The notes under the pieces were generated by a model. It was not told the origin of the DNA. It ran no database searches and saw only the letters and a list, made by a program, of their open reading frames with translations. The translations under genes and the position numbers were made by a program. A stretch of DNA of 64,000 bases from Vicia villosa (lineage: Eukaryota; Streptophyta; Magnoliopsida; Fabales; Fabaceae), in NCBI RefSeq assembly GCF_029867415.1, contig NW_026705580.1, positions 27,501-91,500 on the forward strand, read 5' to 3'. Positions 22,931-35,606 of the stretch are shown here, in pieces. Each line of letters starts with the position of its first letter. Within the stretch, counting starts at the first letter, position 1.

Positions 22931-25924
22931 GGGAACAATCTCTCACTCTCAACGGAGGAAGGAACCCTTATTTTTCTTTTCGGTACATACTCTTCCACTC
23001 TCTCTCGCGATATCTCAAAAACGTTCTTTTACTACCACCAATCCATATCAACATTGAAGCACAAATCTTACAAACCTTCCACCATTTATATCATCACATC
23101 TTCTCACATAAACCAAACACAACAAAGCCCAAACAAAAGATAAGCATAATCATTGTTTCAAGCACCTGGTGTGCAGGAATATATCATGAACAAATTAACA
23201 TCTCACCTCACAATCAAATTTGTACAATTTTTTTTTTTGTTTTGTTTCGCAGATAATGTAGAGAAGTAAAAGAAAATTGCTATCAGAATCGGAGCAATGT
23301 GGAGATGGATCCGACATGCCAACAACCACAGGACCAAACCGCTCGCCTTCACGTCGTCAATCAATTACGAGCACTGAGCCATCTCTGTTGTGAAACCGTG
23401 CGCAGTTCCTCCGCCGTGAATCCCACCACCGCAGCCACCTCAACGACGACGCACCGCTAGCCGCGGACCATTCCGCTTCCACCGCATCCAATCCTCCATC
23501 TTTGCAAGATCTGTAAGTTTTATTACTATGCTTATCTATTGTTTGAATGCTTGTGAGTGTGATTGTGTTTATTTGCATCACTGAAGGAGGACATTAATTT
23601 GGTTTGATTTTGTTTTACTGGGAATTTTTGAGAAAGTGGAAGTTTGAGATAAGAGAGAAGAGGAGACCGTGTGTTTGGTTCCCTTTGTTTCAATGTTATC
23701 ATTGTCATTTATTTTATTTTTTATTTTTAATAAAACCATTGCCATGTGTCACTCATTGAATGGATACATAATTCATTTGAAAGGTCAAAAGGAGAAGACA
23801 TTCCTTAATAACTGCTGATTCATACCGTGAATAAGGGGTTGAATCCCATTTGTTGTTTGCATTTTTATCATATATATTGTTTCTAATACTTATCTTTATT
23901 TTTTCATGTTCACGTTATCTCTTTTACCAAATATTCATGAACCTTATGTTACAACTTCTATAGTATAGTTTTGGTACTTATTTTTATTTACTAACTAGTA
24001 TATATACATCATTGATCATCCAAGTATCTTACTAACATATGACTTTATAATTTAATACTATGAAAGTCATGATCATGTTTTATATTGTTTTTTTTAATTT
24101 GTAAATAATCATGAAGTAGTTTGTAGGCATTTACATGGATGGGTCATAACAGGTTGCGTTTTTTTAAATTTAATTTTCTATCTTTTTTTATTTATTCATT
24201 TTGTTTCTAGTAATTGTTTTTCGATCTCTTATTAATTTGAAATATTTAGATTAATTGGATTTTCCTCTTCTATAAGAAATACAATAACAATATACTAGAT
24301 TAATTAGATTTTTTATTTATATAACAAAAAAATCAAAAATATTTGTTTTAATATTTCTCTTTTAGAATTTACTATGACTATTTTAAATTTTTCTTTTAAT
24401 CAATAATTATTTATATTTCATCATTTCTTCTCCTTCTACATATATCTGTGCCTACCACTTTCTTGTTTTTGCGAGGTACTACCATCGCGAGCATGAAATT
24501 GTTTTGCAGAATTCATAGCTTGTGCATGCTTCAGAGTTCCTCTGACTACGAACCACATCAGATCAAAGCTAAGTTCCGGTTCTATTTCTTTTTATATTTA
24601 TTTCTGCCCTTTAATTAAATTTAATTATTCTGCCTTTTAATTCCAATCATTTAATTTTTATCCTTTTGATCAATGAGCTGTCCATACACTCACGCCTTGT
24701 TGTTTCTTCTTTCAATTCTCAATGGTCAGAGTCAATGCTTCAGGCAAACCTTTGCCCACCAACCCTGGCAAGGCAAACGCCAAGCTAAGTACACTTTATT
24801 CATTTACTTTTAATTTCTTTATTCTTTTGTTTTTAGAGTTAATAAAGTTTGCCTCCGAACCTGATAACGCACTCACCCTCTTTTGTTTGCCATTTTTCCC
24901 ACCTTTTCAGGGTTTGTCGAATGCCAAAGCTACGTCATTGGTATCCCTAAACTCTAATCTTTTATTCTTTCTGTTTAATTATTACTTATGTCAAACCCTA
25001 TTAAGGGATTCGCTGGTTTCATTATTGTCCCCTCCCCCATATTATTGTTTCTTGCCTTATATTATCTACGTGGTTAGTAAAATAGGGAGTGACAACTATT
25101 AAATTGAATTAGCCTCATTAATTTACAAGATAATATAATTGAATATAATCACGTGATTGGTGCACACACGCACGCTTTTGGGTAACCCTCTCTGTTGCCT
25201 GTTGCCTGTTGCCTTTGTGTTTTTGCAGAATAAGCCACGTCCCTCGAATACGAGGATACCTCAGCCATGTTGCCTCGATAAATAAAGGTCATACGACCCT
25301 AAATGATGCTGCCTTCGATACACAATTATGACCTCGACCCTCGGAAGTTGCCTACGGAAAAAGGCTGAGGTATCTTCTGGCTGCCTACGAATAAGGCTTA
25401 TTCTGATCCTTACCTTAGACTACCTGCCCTCCTATGACATGGGACAGTCTTATGGCAAAGGATGTTTCGATGACCCTTCTACCTCCAAACGAAAGGCTTC
25501 CTGCCCCTTATGGCAAGGATAGACCCTTTCATTCTGAAAGGCTAAAAAGAGACCTATTATCTGAGTTTAAGGTAATTGCCCCTAATTGCCTTGCAATGCT
25601 CAAACTTTCATCATATTCTTTCTCATAATTTTTCAAAAGGGCAATGCTCATTTACGAGCTAAAGTCCCTATCTCTTTCATCTACATTTTCTGAACAAACG
25701 AGCAAGCAAAGCAATTAAGAGCCCATGGAAAACCATGGATGCAAAGGGTACCTTACACCTTCCCTTTGCATAAATTACCCCCCGAACTCAGATTTCTTTA
25801 AAAGGTTTTTTTCTGTTTCTTTTAGCCTTTCCGATTTAGTTTGGATAAAATAAAAGTCGGTGGCGACTCATGCTTAACCGCGACATTTCGATCGATAAAA
25901 AGTCAGTTCACCGTATTACAGAAC

Positions 25925-25942
25925 TGGCGACTCTGCTGGGGA
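25925..25942 (+). other. Primer-binding site, unit 2
   Basis: Identical to the unit 1 site; the spacer to the LTR reads GAAC instead of AAAC. Confidence 0.8.
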
Positions 25943-27145
25943 TGCTTTCGAATAAAAGAGGGGTTACCTTAAAGTTTAGGATCACTTCAATAATTGTTTG
26001 TTTGTTTGTTTTATTTTTCAAGGTTGTTTTGGGTATCGAATGGAAGATGAATCCTACACCCGGATTCGAGTGCACCTTAAGATAGGAGCGGCATAGTCAT
26101 GGAGACCCCCCTTGTGCATGCTTGGGGTAGGTCAAAATGAAGTTCGCACTTGAGTTAGGCCTCCACTGGTTATTGTGTACCTCTTTTGCATGAGAGAGGT
26201 TTATGCATGTATCTTTGGGTGCGTCGGAGCTCAAGGACCTTTAGTCACCTCTAACCCATCTTGGCCTTTAGGAACGTAGTGGGGGGACTACTCTTGATGC
26301 ATGTTAAGGGCATAGTCGCTACCCGATACTACAACTCAGATAGGTTCTCTCTCAAAGTATCATTGCGTGGTATGCATGTACCATGTTCGAGGGTGCTTTA
26401 GAGGGGCTAACAATTCTGAGTAACTTGGTAGAACCCGTCGCTGATATCATCCTTATCCTTAGAAGTACCTTTGGGGAAGGGTAGTCACCTGGTCATACTT
26501 CATGCAAGCCTTTAAACTTAAGGACTCTTGTGTGACTTGCTTGTTATCTAACCTTTTTGTTTCATCGCAAGATTTGCTTGTAGGACATCTCGTCCTCATT
26601 ATCTTATGCTCTAACCTTTATTTCCTTGCAGGGTCCTCCTGTAGAACATCTCGTCCTTATGACCTTATGCTTTAATTAATGCATTGCATCTGCATGGCAT
26701 CATGACATCATAAGCATAACATGATTTAACTAATCCTTTCAAGGATCTTAGGGATTTAGGGCGCACAATTTCAGGTACCTCTATCAAGGGTTGATCTCCC
26801 AATCAAGGGACAAGAGGATTTATTTTCCTCTAGCCACATACCTTCCGATTCAAAGGTTTAGCACCTAACAAGGGGCAAGAGGATTTACTTTCCTCTGGCC
26901 ATGTATCTTCAAATTCCGAAGTATCCCGAATCAGAGGCGATGACCCACTCGATATGGTGAGCTCGATTCTCAAAGAAGGACGTTCAAAGACGAAAGTCAG
27001 AAATCTTCAGACGAAGACGCAACCAACCTAAATTTCCTATAGATCCTTGAAAAGATTGCATTTGCATTCATAACATCACATAGAACTAACTTTTCCTTTC
27101 AGGTCGACCAACTGGTCAGACAGATACCATCAACAAATCAATCTC

Positions 27146-27691
27146 TATCAGATGAACATTCTGGAAGCTTGACCTCCAGACTTCTGTAACGTTCCGATCA
27201 GATATACATTCCGGAAGCTCGAACCCCGGACATTCTGAAAGTTCCAATCAGATGAACATTCTGGAAGCTTGACCCCCAGACTTCTGAAACATTCCGATCA
27301 GATATACATTCCGAAAGCTCAAACCCCGGACATTCTGAAAGTTCCAATCAGATGAACATTCTGGAAGCTTGACCCCCAGACTTCTGAAAAATTCCGATCA
27401 GATATACATTCCGGAAGCTCGAACCCCGGACATTCTGAAAGTTCCAATCAGATGAACATTCTGGAAGCTTAACCCCCAGACTTCTGAAACATTCCGATCA
27501 GATATACATTCCGGAAGCTCGAACCCCAGACATTCTGAAAGTTCCAATCAGATGAACATTCTGGAAGCTTGACCCCCAGACTTCTGAAACATTCCGATCA
27601 GATATACATTCTGGAAGCTCGAACCTCGGACGTTCTGAAACATTCTTATCAGATACACATTCCGGAAGCTCGAACCCCGGATACTCTGAAT
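27146..27691 (+). repeat. 100-bp tandem array, unit 2
   Basis: Counterpart of 18515-19060, with the same copy number and a handful of substitutions. Confidence 0.85.
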
Positions 27692-30278
27692 TTCTACACC
27701 AGTTCCACAACAACGACGCAAGCCAGATGCACCTAAGCGTCGTTGGCTCACGCATTACAACATCTATTGAAGATCAAATTGATTACTCTGAGGGATGCTC
27801 CTAAGAATTCTAACACCTCCACCCCTGGATATAAATTCAATGAGAGATGCACGTACCATTCCAACATTCCTGGACATTACACAAACAATTCCTGGACATT
27901 ACAAAAAACAATTGCTGGACATTAAAGAATAAGATTCAAGATCTGATGAATGACGGAGAAATCAAATTCGACCCTCCTGAAACACCTGTGGTGATCACCG
28001 CTCTTATGCCTAGCCATGACAAGACTGATTGAGGTCTAGACGGACGAACTTCTGGATCATTAGATCTACTTTCATTTGCATATTTCTCTTCTGTTTGTTT
28101 AAACATTTGAATCATGATAGACATTATCTGTTTTAATAATCATCATCAGTGCATTGCATATGTTTGTCTTGAATAAATTATTTCGCTATCACTCATTTTA
28201 AATTATGTCTTTACCTTGCATATGTTTTTGTGATATTCAACTCCTGCTAAGGTGTAAGCCTCTTGAGGGAGGATGACGAAAATGATACCGCAACCTCATA
28301 CAGTATGCTTTTGAGTGGACTATGCTGACGATGTACAGGCATTGTTTCAAATCCTAAACAGTGGAGATATAAGGATGTTAATCCCTCGTCAACCCCTTTG
28401 AGCCTAAGAAGTAGAAGTTTCTTTCTTGTACTAATTAAAACCCTTTATCATAACCTGGGGCAGGGTAGTTCTCAGTTAATTGGGTTGTGCATTCTATTTT
28501 AAGAGAATCATTTAGTACACCTTTCAACAAAGGTTTCAATCACAAACGTTCAACCGCACACATCAAAGAAGTGTTGGAAATGTCAATCAAAAGACAATGA
28601 AGGTTCATCAATCATCAAACAAGGCAGTCAAAATCTTTCAAAAAGAAAAAAATGAAAAAACATATATACAAAGAAAAGCCTGCTAAGTCAAAAAATCAAA
28701 AGATGACTTAGGCAAAAATCAAGGCATCCCGCTGACTGTAAGCTCAAAATAGACAGTTCAGGCAAAAGTTAGGGATATCAAAAAGATGGAAAAAAAAAAG
28801 AAGTCAATAAATTCTTGAACAACTCAAAGTTGTGACTACCAAAAGGAAGAAGTGACTGCCATCTCAAAAGTTCTCTCTGCTTGTGAACCATCATCATTAT
28901 CAAAGGTGCAAATCCAAAAGTCTCTTGGAACCTGAATGCATAAGTCGAATCAACTGAGCTTAGGATTGAAGATCATCACGAAGAGGGGTGGGTACAATCA
29001 AATTTTGAGCCTTTATCCTTTGTTTCTTAAACCGTGAACCAAGCCACGTTACAACCCTTGAAAGTCCTAATTGAAGCATGGTTAGTTCGAAAGCATACTG
29101 TCACCAAAAAGGTATCCCGACTCCTTAAGGTTTACTACAAATGTTAAGTTGATATCCTGTGTTTTACAAACATCATGTTTTTATGAATATCATGATTTTA
29201 CATCTCCAGTTTTAATGTTTTTCAAAAAACTCAAGACAGACGTATGCATTGCATCTCATGAATTCATTATTAAACATATTCTGCTACATAATTTCAAATG
29301 TTAGCATCAGAATAAATTTGCACAAGGTATGACTAATGACTGAAAGTTATCCCGACAAACAAAATTACTCCAAGAAGCCATGTCTCTTACGTATACAAGG
29401 GGCATAACATGTTTTGTCCAATCAATCTGGGGCAATCAAGTCAAGATTTCGAGAATCTCTCATGGATGCCCGAACAATCAGGGGCATGCATCCAAGTATA
29501 TCTAAAGCTACTCCCCAATCAACGTGAGACATTGTCATGAGCCTATGATTACTGGGGGCATATAGCCCATAGTGCACATCTCATAAAGTCCTCACGAGGC
29601 GAATCTTTCCAAAAGTTCCTACTAACTGGGGAAAATCTATGCAAGTCCAGTTCAACATCTTGATCAATACTCAGTGGCGTGTCCTGAATCGAGTAGTAAG
29701 CTACTATGATACTGGGGGCAACTTTCAAGACATCCACATCTCCCCACAGAGCCAGGTTCATAAGATCATATCCCCACAAAGTAATCATTAAGAAGATATC
29801 TTCAAAAGTTCTCGTCCCGACACAGATATGGATCCCCAACAGAGTTTACATCTTCAACACTACTGGTTCTTCAAAACTTCGCTCTTCTCCAACATGGTTT
29901 ATTAATATCTCTAAATCAGGGTACATCAAACTACTGATCATCTCCAAGCAGAAACCATAAATCCCCAGCTGAGTATATTCAAGATAAGATCAAACATCAA
30001 AATCACAATGACATGGAGATCCACCTTCTCAATCAAGATGTGTCAAATAGCGCAAATCACAGTCATACGTCATAAATCATAAACATATTCATACAATTGC
30101 ATACATGTTCATACATAATACATAAAGCATCGCGACAAGTGCGTACATAACATGCGAGGTTCTCAATTATTTTGAGAACCCCGTCACATAAATGCATTAC
30201 ATGCATCATGACATGGCATAAAAGACTAGCTTTACCTTTTTCAGGTTACTGCTACAGTCAAATAAACATTATCAAAAC

Positions 30279-30827
30279 CTTTCAGATCTAAGTCGATACC
30301 TTTGACGGTTCCTTAATGATCTACCTTTGGAGTTAAGTCGATACCTTGGACGGTTCCTTAACGATCCACCTTCAGAGTTAAGTCGATACCTTGGACGGTT
30401 CCTTAACAATCTATCTTCATATCTAAGTCGATACCTTTGACGGTTCCTTAATGATCTACCTTTGGAGTTAAGTCGATACCTTGGACGGTTCCTTAACGAT
30501 CCACCTTCAGAGTTAAGTCGATACCTTGGACGGTTCCTTAACAATCTACCTTTAGATCTAAGTCGATACCTTTGACGGTTCCTTAATGATCTACCTTTGG
30601 AGTTAAGTCGATACCTTGGACGGTTCCTTAATGATCCACCTTCAGAGTTAAGTCGATACCTTGGACGGTTCCTTAACAATCTACCTTTAGATCTAAGTCG
30701 ATACCTTGGACGGTTCCTTAGTGATCTACCTGGGGAGTTAAGTCGATACCTTGGACGGTTCCTTAATGATTCACCTTCAGAGTTAAGTCGATACCTTGGA
30801 CGGTTCCTTAACGATCTACCTTCAGAT
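30279..30827. repeat. 45-bp tandem array, unit 2
   Basis: Counterpart of 21648-22196 with the same twelve 45-bp units and A-B-C order; a few single-base differences. No copy-number change has occurred since the units separated. Confidence 0.85.
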
Positions 30828-31118
30828 CAACTTTTCAAAATCTAAAAGCAGTTCCGTAACGATCAACATTCAAACGATTACTTCATACTCCCAACACTGG
30901 ATGGCATCTTCAAGCCCATCTCCGACAAAAGCCCCTACTTCAGTTAGGGCAAATTTCTTGGTATTCTAGTGTTCAATCATCTTCCACCTTCAGACACCGA
31001 CTGGCATACAAACCACTCTACATCTTCAGGTTTAAGATAATTGAACAGGGGCAGCTGTCATACCCCAAAATTTGCCCTCATAAAATTACAAATGTCATTT
31101 TATTTCGATTAAGTGACA

Positions 31119-31183
31119 TGGCACCATTGGTAAGACTTTGAGGGTAGGAGGTACAAGAGCGAGAGGTTCCGGGTTCGAATCTC
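31119..31183 (+). other. tRNA-like module in LTR 3
   Basis: Third copy of the A-box-like and B-box-like pair, unchanged from LTR 1 and LTR 2. Confidence 0.5.
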
Positions 31184-31553
31184 ACTTCTAACATTTTTCC
31201 TTTTATTTTCTTATTGAATTTATTTCTAACTTTATTTTACTTTTTATTTAAAAATATGTTTTTTTTAATCATTTATTTTTTATTTTCGTACTATTTAATT
31301 AAGGATTTTAGAAAACCTTTATTTTTTTACTTTTCTCAATTTTTTATGCACTTTTAATCCAAAAATCACAAAAAATTTATATAAGGTAGTTTTTTATTTA
31401 AACTTTGCCAACAAGTTAAATTCATGAGATTATTTTGATCTGGTTCTTCTAATTTTAGCAAGAATAGATCAAGTTAATCTTTGATTTCAATCTTGTTTTA
31501 ACTTTGATTTTAAATTAATTTTATTCCATTTATATTTAACCTAATTCTTAAGT

Positions 31554-31561
31554 TATAAATA
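31554..31561 (+). promoter_or_regulatory. TATA box of Ogre-like LTR 3
   Basis: TATAAATA at the equivalent position. Read-through from this 3' LTR would enter the copia integrase region in antisense. Confidence 0.55.
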
Positions 31562-34541
31562 GGGAACAATCTCTCACTCTCAACGGAGGAAGGAACCCTT
31601 ATTTTTCTTTTCAGGACATACTCTTCCACTCTCTCTCGCGATATCTCAAAAACGTTCTTTTACTACCACCAATCCATATCAACATTGAAGCACAAATCTT
31701 ACAAACCTTCCACCATTTATATCATCACATCTTCTCACATAAACCAAACACAACAAAGCCCAAACAAAAGATAAGCATAATCATTGTTTCAAGCACCTGG
31801 TGTGCAGGAATATATCATGAACAAATTAACATCTCACCTCACAATCAAATTTGTACAATTTTTTTTTTGTTTTGTTTTGCAGATAATGTAGAGAAGTAAA
31901 AGAAAATTGCTATCAGAATCGGAGCAATGTGGAGATGGATCCGACATGCCAACAACCACAGGACCAAACCGCTCGCCTTCACGTCGTCAATCAATTACGA
32001 GCACAGAGCCATCTCTGTTGTGAAACCGTGCGCAGTTTCTCCGCCGTGAATCCCACCACCGCAGCCACCTCAACGACGACGCACCGCTAGCCGCGGACCA
32101 TTCCGCTTCCACCGCATCCAATCCTCCATCTTTGCAAGATCTGTAAGTTTTATTACTATGCTTATCTATTGTTTGAATGCTTGTGAGTGTGATTGTGTTT
32201 ATTTGCATCACTGAAGGAGGACATTAATTTGGTTTGATTTTGTTTTACTGGGAATTTTTGAGAAAGTGGAAGTTTGAGATAAGAGAGAAGAGGAGACCGT
32301 GTGTTTGGTTCCCTTTGTTTCAATGTTATCATTGTCATTTATTTTATTTTTTATTTTTAATTAAACCATTGCCATGTGTCACTCATTGAATGGATACATA
32401 ATTCATTTGAAAGGTCAAAAGGAGAAGACATTCCTTAATAACTGCTGATTCATACCGTGAATAAGGGGTTGAATCCCATTTGTTGTTTGCATTTTTATCA
32501 TATATATTGTTTCTAATACTTATCTTTATTTTTTCATGTTCACGTTATCTCTTTTACCAAATATTCATGAACCTTATGTTACAACTTCTATAGTATAGTT
32601 TTGGTACTTATTTTTATTTACTAACTAGTATATATACATCATTGATCATCCAAGTATCTTACTAACATATGACTTTATAATTTAATACTATGAAAGTCAT
32701 GATCATGTTTTATATTGTTTTTTTTTAATTTGTAAATAATCATGAAGTAGTTTGTAGGCATTTACATGGATGGGTCATAACAGGTTGCGTTTTTTTAAAT
32801 TTAATTTTCTATCTTTTTTTATTTATTCATTTTGTTTCTAGTAATTGTTTTTCGATCTCTTATTAATTTGAAATATTTAGATTAATTGGATTTTCCTCTT
32901 CTATAAGAAATACAATAACAATATACTAGATTAATTAGATTTTTTATTTATATAACAAAAAAATCAAAAATATTTGTTTTAATATTTCTCTTTTAGAATT
33001 TACTATGACTATTTTAAATTTTTCTTTTAATCAATAATTATTTATATTTCATCATTTCTTCTCCTTCTACATATATCTGTGCCTACCACTTTCTTGTTTT
33101 TGCGAGGTACTACCATCGCGAGCATGAAATTGTTTTGCAGAATTCATAGCTTGTGCATGCTTCAGAGTTCCTCTGACTACGAACCACATCAGATCAAAGC
33201 TAAGTTCCGGTTCTATTTCTTTTTATATTTATTTCTGCCCTTTAATTAAATTTAATTATTCTGCCTTTTAATTCCAATCATTTAATTTTTATCCTTTTGA
33301 TCAATGAGTTGTCCATACACTCACGCCTTGTTGTTTCTTCTTTCAATTCTCAATGGTCAGAGTCAATGCTTCAGGCAAACCTTTGCCCACCAACCCTGGC
33401 AAGGCAAACGCCAAGCTAAGTACACTTTATTCATTTACTTTTAATTTCTTTATTCTTTTGTTTTTAGAGTTAATAAAGTTTGCCTCCGAACCTGATAACG
33501 CACTCACCCTCTTTTGTTTGCCATTTTTCCCACCTTTTCAGGGTTTGTCGAATGCCAAAGCTACGTCATTGGTATCCCTAAACTCTAATCTTTTATTCTT
33601 TCTGTTTAATTATTACTTATGTCAAACCCTATTAAGGGATCCGCTGGTTTCATTGTCCCCTCCCCCATATTATTGTTTCTTGCCTTATATTATCTGCGTG
33701 GTTAGTAAAATAGGGAGTGACAACTATTAAATTGAATTAGCCTCATTAATTTACAAGATAATATAATTGAATATAATCACGTGATTGGTGCACACACGCA
33801 CGCTTTTGGGTAACCCTCTCTGTTGCCTGTTGCCTTTGTGTTTTTGCAGAATAAGCCACGTCCCTCGAATACGAGGATACCTCAGCCATGTTGCCTCGAT
33901 AAATAAAGGTCATACGACCCTAAATGATGCTGCCTTCGATACACAATTATGACCTCGACCCTCGGAAGTTGCCTACGGAAAAAGGCTGAGGTATCTTCTG
34001 GCTGCCTACGAATAAGGCTTATTCTGATCCTTACCTTAGACTACCTGCCCTCCTATGGCATGGGACAGTCTTATGGCAAAGGATGTTTCGATGACCCTTC
34101 TACCTCCAAACGAAAGGCTTCCTGCCCCTTATGGCAAGGATAGACCCTTTCATTCTGAAAGGCTAAAAAGAGACCTATTATCTGAGTTTAAGGTAATTGC
34201 CCCTAATTGCCTTGCAATGCTCAAACTTTCATCATATTCTTTCTCATAATTTTTCAAAAGGGCAATGCTCATTTACGAGCTAAAGTCCCTATCTCTTTCA
34301 TCTACATTTTCTGAACAAACGAGCAAGCAAAGCAATTAAGAGCCCATGGAAAACCATGGATGCAAAGGGTGCCTTACACCTTCCCTTTGCATAAATTACC
34401 CCCCGAACTCAGATTTCTTTAAAAGGTTTTTTTCTGTTTCTTTTAGCCTTTCCGATTTAGTTTGGATAAAATAAAAGTCGGTGGCGACTCATGCTTAACC
34501 GCGACATTTCGATCGATAAAAAGTCAGTTCACCGTATTACA

Positions 34542-34546
34542 AATAG
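34542..34546. repeat. Target-site duplication of the Ogre-like insertion, right copy
   Basis: AATAG, matching 13789-13793. The copia integrase frame continues immediately to the right on the minus strand. Confidence 0.92.
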
Positions 34547-35606
34547 GTCTGATAGAGATTCTATTCTGAATATAGCATGCAGTGTTAATTGCTTCTGCCC
34601 AGAAATGCTTAGCCATATTGGTTTCATTGATCATGGTTCTGGCCATTTCTTGTAGAGTCCTATTCTTTCGCTCTACAACTCCATTTTGCTGTGGAGTTCT
34701 AGGGCAAGAGAAATCATGGGCAATACCATTTTCTTTGAAGAACTCCTCAAAGAATTTGTTCTCAAATTCACCACCATGATCACTTCTGACCTTTATGATT
34801 TTACACTCTTTCTCAGATTGAATCTGAGTGCAGAATTCAAAGAACACTGAATGAGACTCATCCTTGTGTTTCAAGAACTTTACCCACGTCCAGCGGCTAT
34901 AATCATCAACGATGACTAATCCATATTTCTTCCCTCTGACAGATGTTGTTTTGACTGGGCCAAACAGATCAATGTGTAAGAGTTCTAACGGCCTTGAGGT
35001 AGAAACAGCATTCTTAGACTTGAATGCAGGTCTGGAGAACTTGCCCTTCTGACATGCTTCACAAAGAGCATCTGATTTGTATTTCAGATTTGGGAGTCCT
35101 CTGACCAGATTTAGTTTGTTAATCTAAGAAATCTTTCTCAAACTAGCATGTCCTAATCTTCTGTGCCAGACCCATTGCTCTTCAGAAACAGACATACGAC
35201 AAGTCACCTTCTGCTTCTCAAGATCAGAAAGATCAATCTTATAAATGTTGTTCTTTCTCTTGCCGGTAAATAGGATTGAGCCATCCTTCTGACTTACAGC
35301 CTTGCAAGACTTTTGATTGAAGATTATATCATAACCATTGTCACTTAATTGACTTATGGACAATAAGTTATGCGTTAATCCTTCTACAAGAAGTACATTA
35401 GTTATGGAAGGAGAGTTACCAAGACTTATGGTTCCAGAGCCAATGATTTTGCCGTTCTGATCTCCTCCAAACTTGACTTCTCCACCTGGTTTAAGCACCA
35501 GGTCTTGGAATGTAGACCTTCTTCCCGTCATGTGTCGCGAGCACCCAGAGTCCAGGTACCATGACATTTTGCTTTCTGTCCTCTTTGCCGCCAAGGATAT
35601 CTGCAA
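34547..35606 (-). pseudogene. Copia protease and integrase (broken)
   Basis: Minus-strand frame from about 35606. The aspartic protease motif WYLDSGCSRHMTG lies near its start. The GAG-pre-integrase zinc-binding part follows (WHRRLGHAS, later CEACQKGK, an HHCC arrangement), then the integrase core with HIDLFG, RSDHGGEFEN and NGVVERKN, which supply the D, D and E catalytic residues. A TAG at 35124-35126 interrupts the frame just after the zinc-binding His pair, and the frame past it continues to the insertion breakpoint at 34547. The remainder of integrase resumes at 13789. A frameshift near 35565 separates this frame from gag. Integrase would insert the cDNA; this copy is disabled three ways. 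Confidence 0.9.

Larger units (their letters stand above)
22425..25920 (+). repeat. Ogre-like LTR 2 (shared middle LTR)
   Basis: A 3496-bp LTR shared by the two units: 3' LTR of unit 1 and 5' LTR of unit 2. It is preceded by a purine tract and followed by a primer site (25925-25942), so it is flanked by interior on both sides and has no target duplication. It shares with LTR 3 the TGTCATACCCC start and several substitutions against LTR 1. It contains the tRNA-like module (22488-22552) and TATA box (22923-22930). Confidence 0.93.
25921..31055 (+). mobile_element. Ogre-like interior, unit 2 (non-coding)
   Basis: Second copy of the interior, the same length as unit 1 (5135 bp). By eye I found fewer than about a dozen substitutions and no indel relative to unit 1. 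The primer site is at 25925-25942, the 100-bp array at about 27146-27691, the 45-bp array at 30279-30827 and the purine tract at 31044-31055. It is non-coding like unit 1. The low divergence points to a recent array expansion. Confidence 0.8.
13794..34541 (+). mobile_element. Ogre-like element as a three-LTR tandem array
   Basis: Layout: LTR (13794-17289), interior (17290-22424), LTR (22425-25920), interior (25921-31055), LTR (31056-34541). The LTR starts are exactly 8631 bp apart both times. Only one target duplication, AATAG, exists, and it is outside the array, so there was one insertion followed by expansion. The PBS TGGCGACTCTGCTGGGGA fits the tRNA-Arg site known for Ogre/Tat elements and the LTRs are Ogre-sized. 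The interior is only 5.1 kb and has no gag, protease, RT or integrase, so it is a non-autonomous relative that would need proteins supplied in trans. The family name is inference from PBS, LTR size and start. Confidence 0.88.
31056..34541 (+). repeat. Ogre-like LTR 3 (3' LTR)
   Basis: A 3486-bp LTR. It differs from LTR 2 by small indels, including one fewer GTTGCCT copy near 33825 and a short deletion near 33655, and about a dozen substitutions. It ends TATTACA and is followed by the target duplication AATAG (34542-34546). The tRNA-like module is at 31119-31183 and the TATA box at 31554-31561. Confidence 0.93.
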
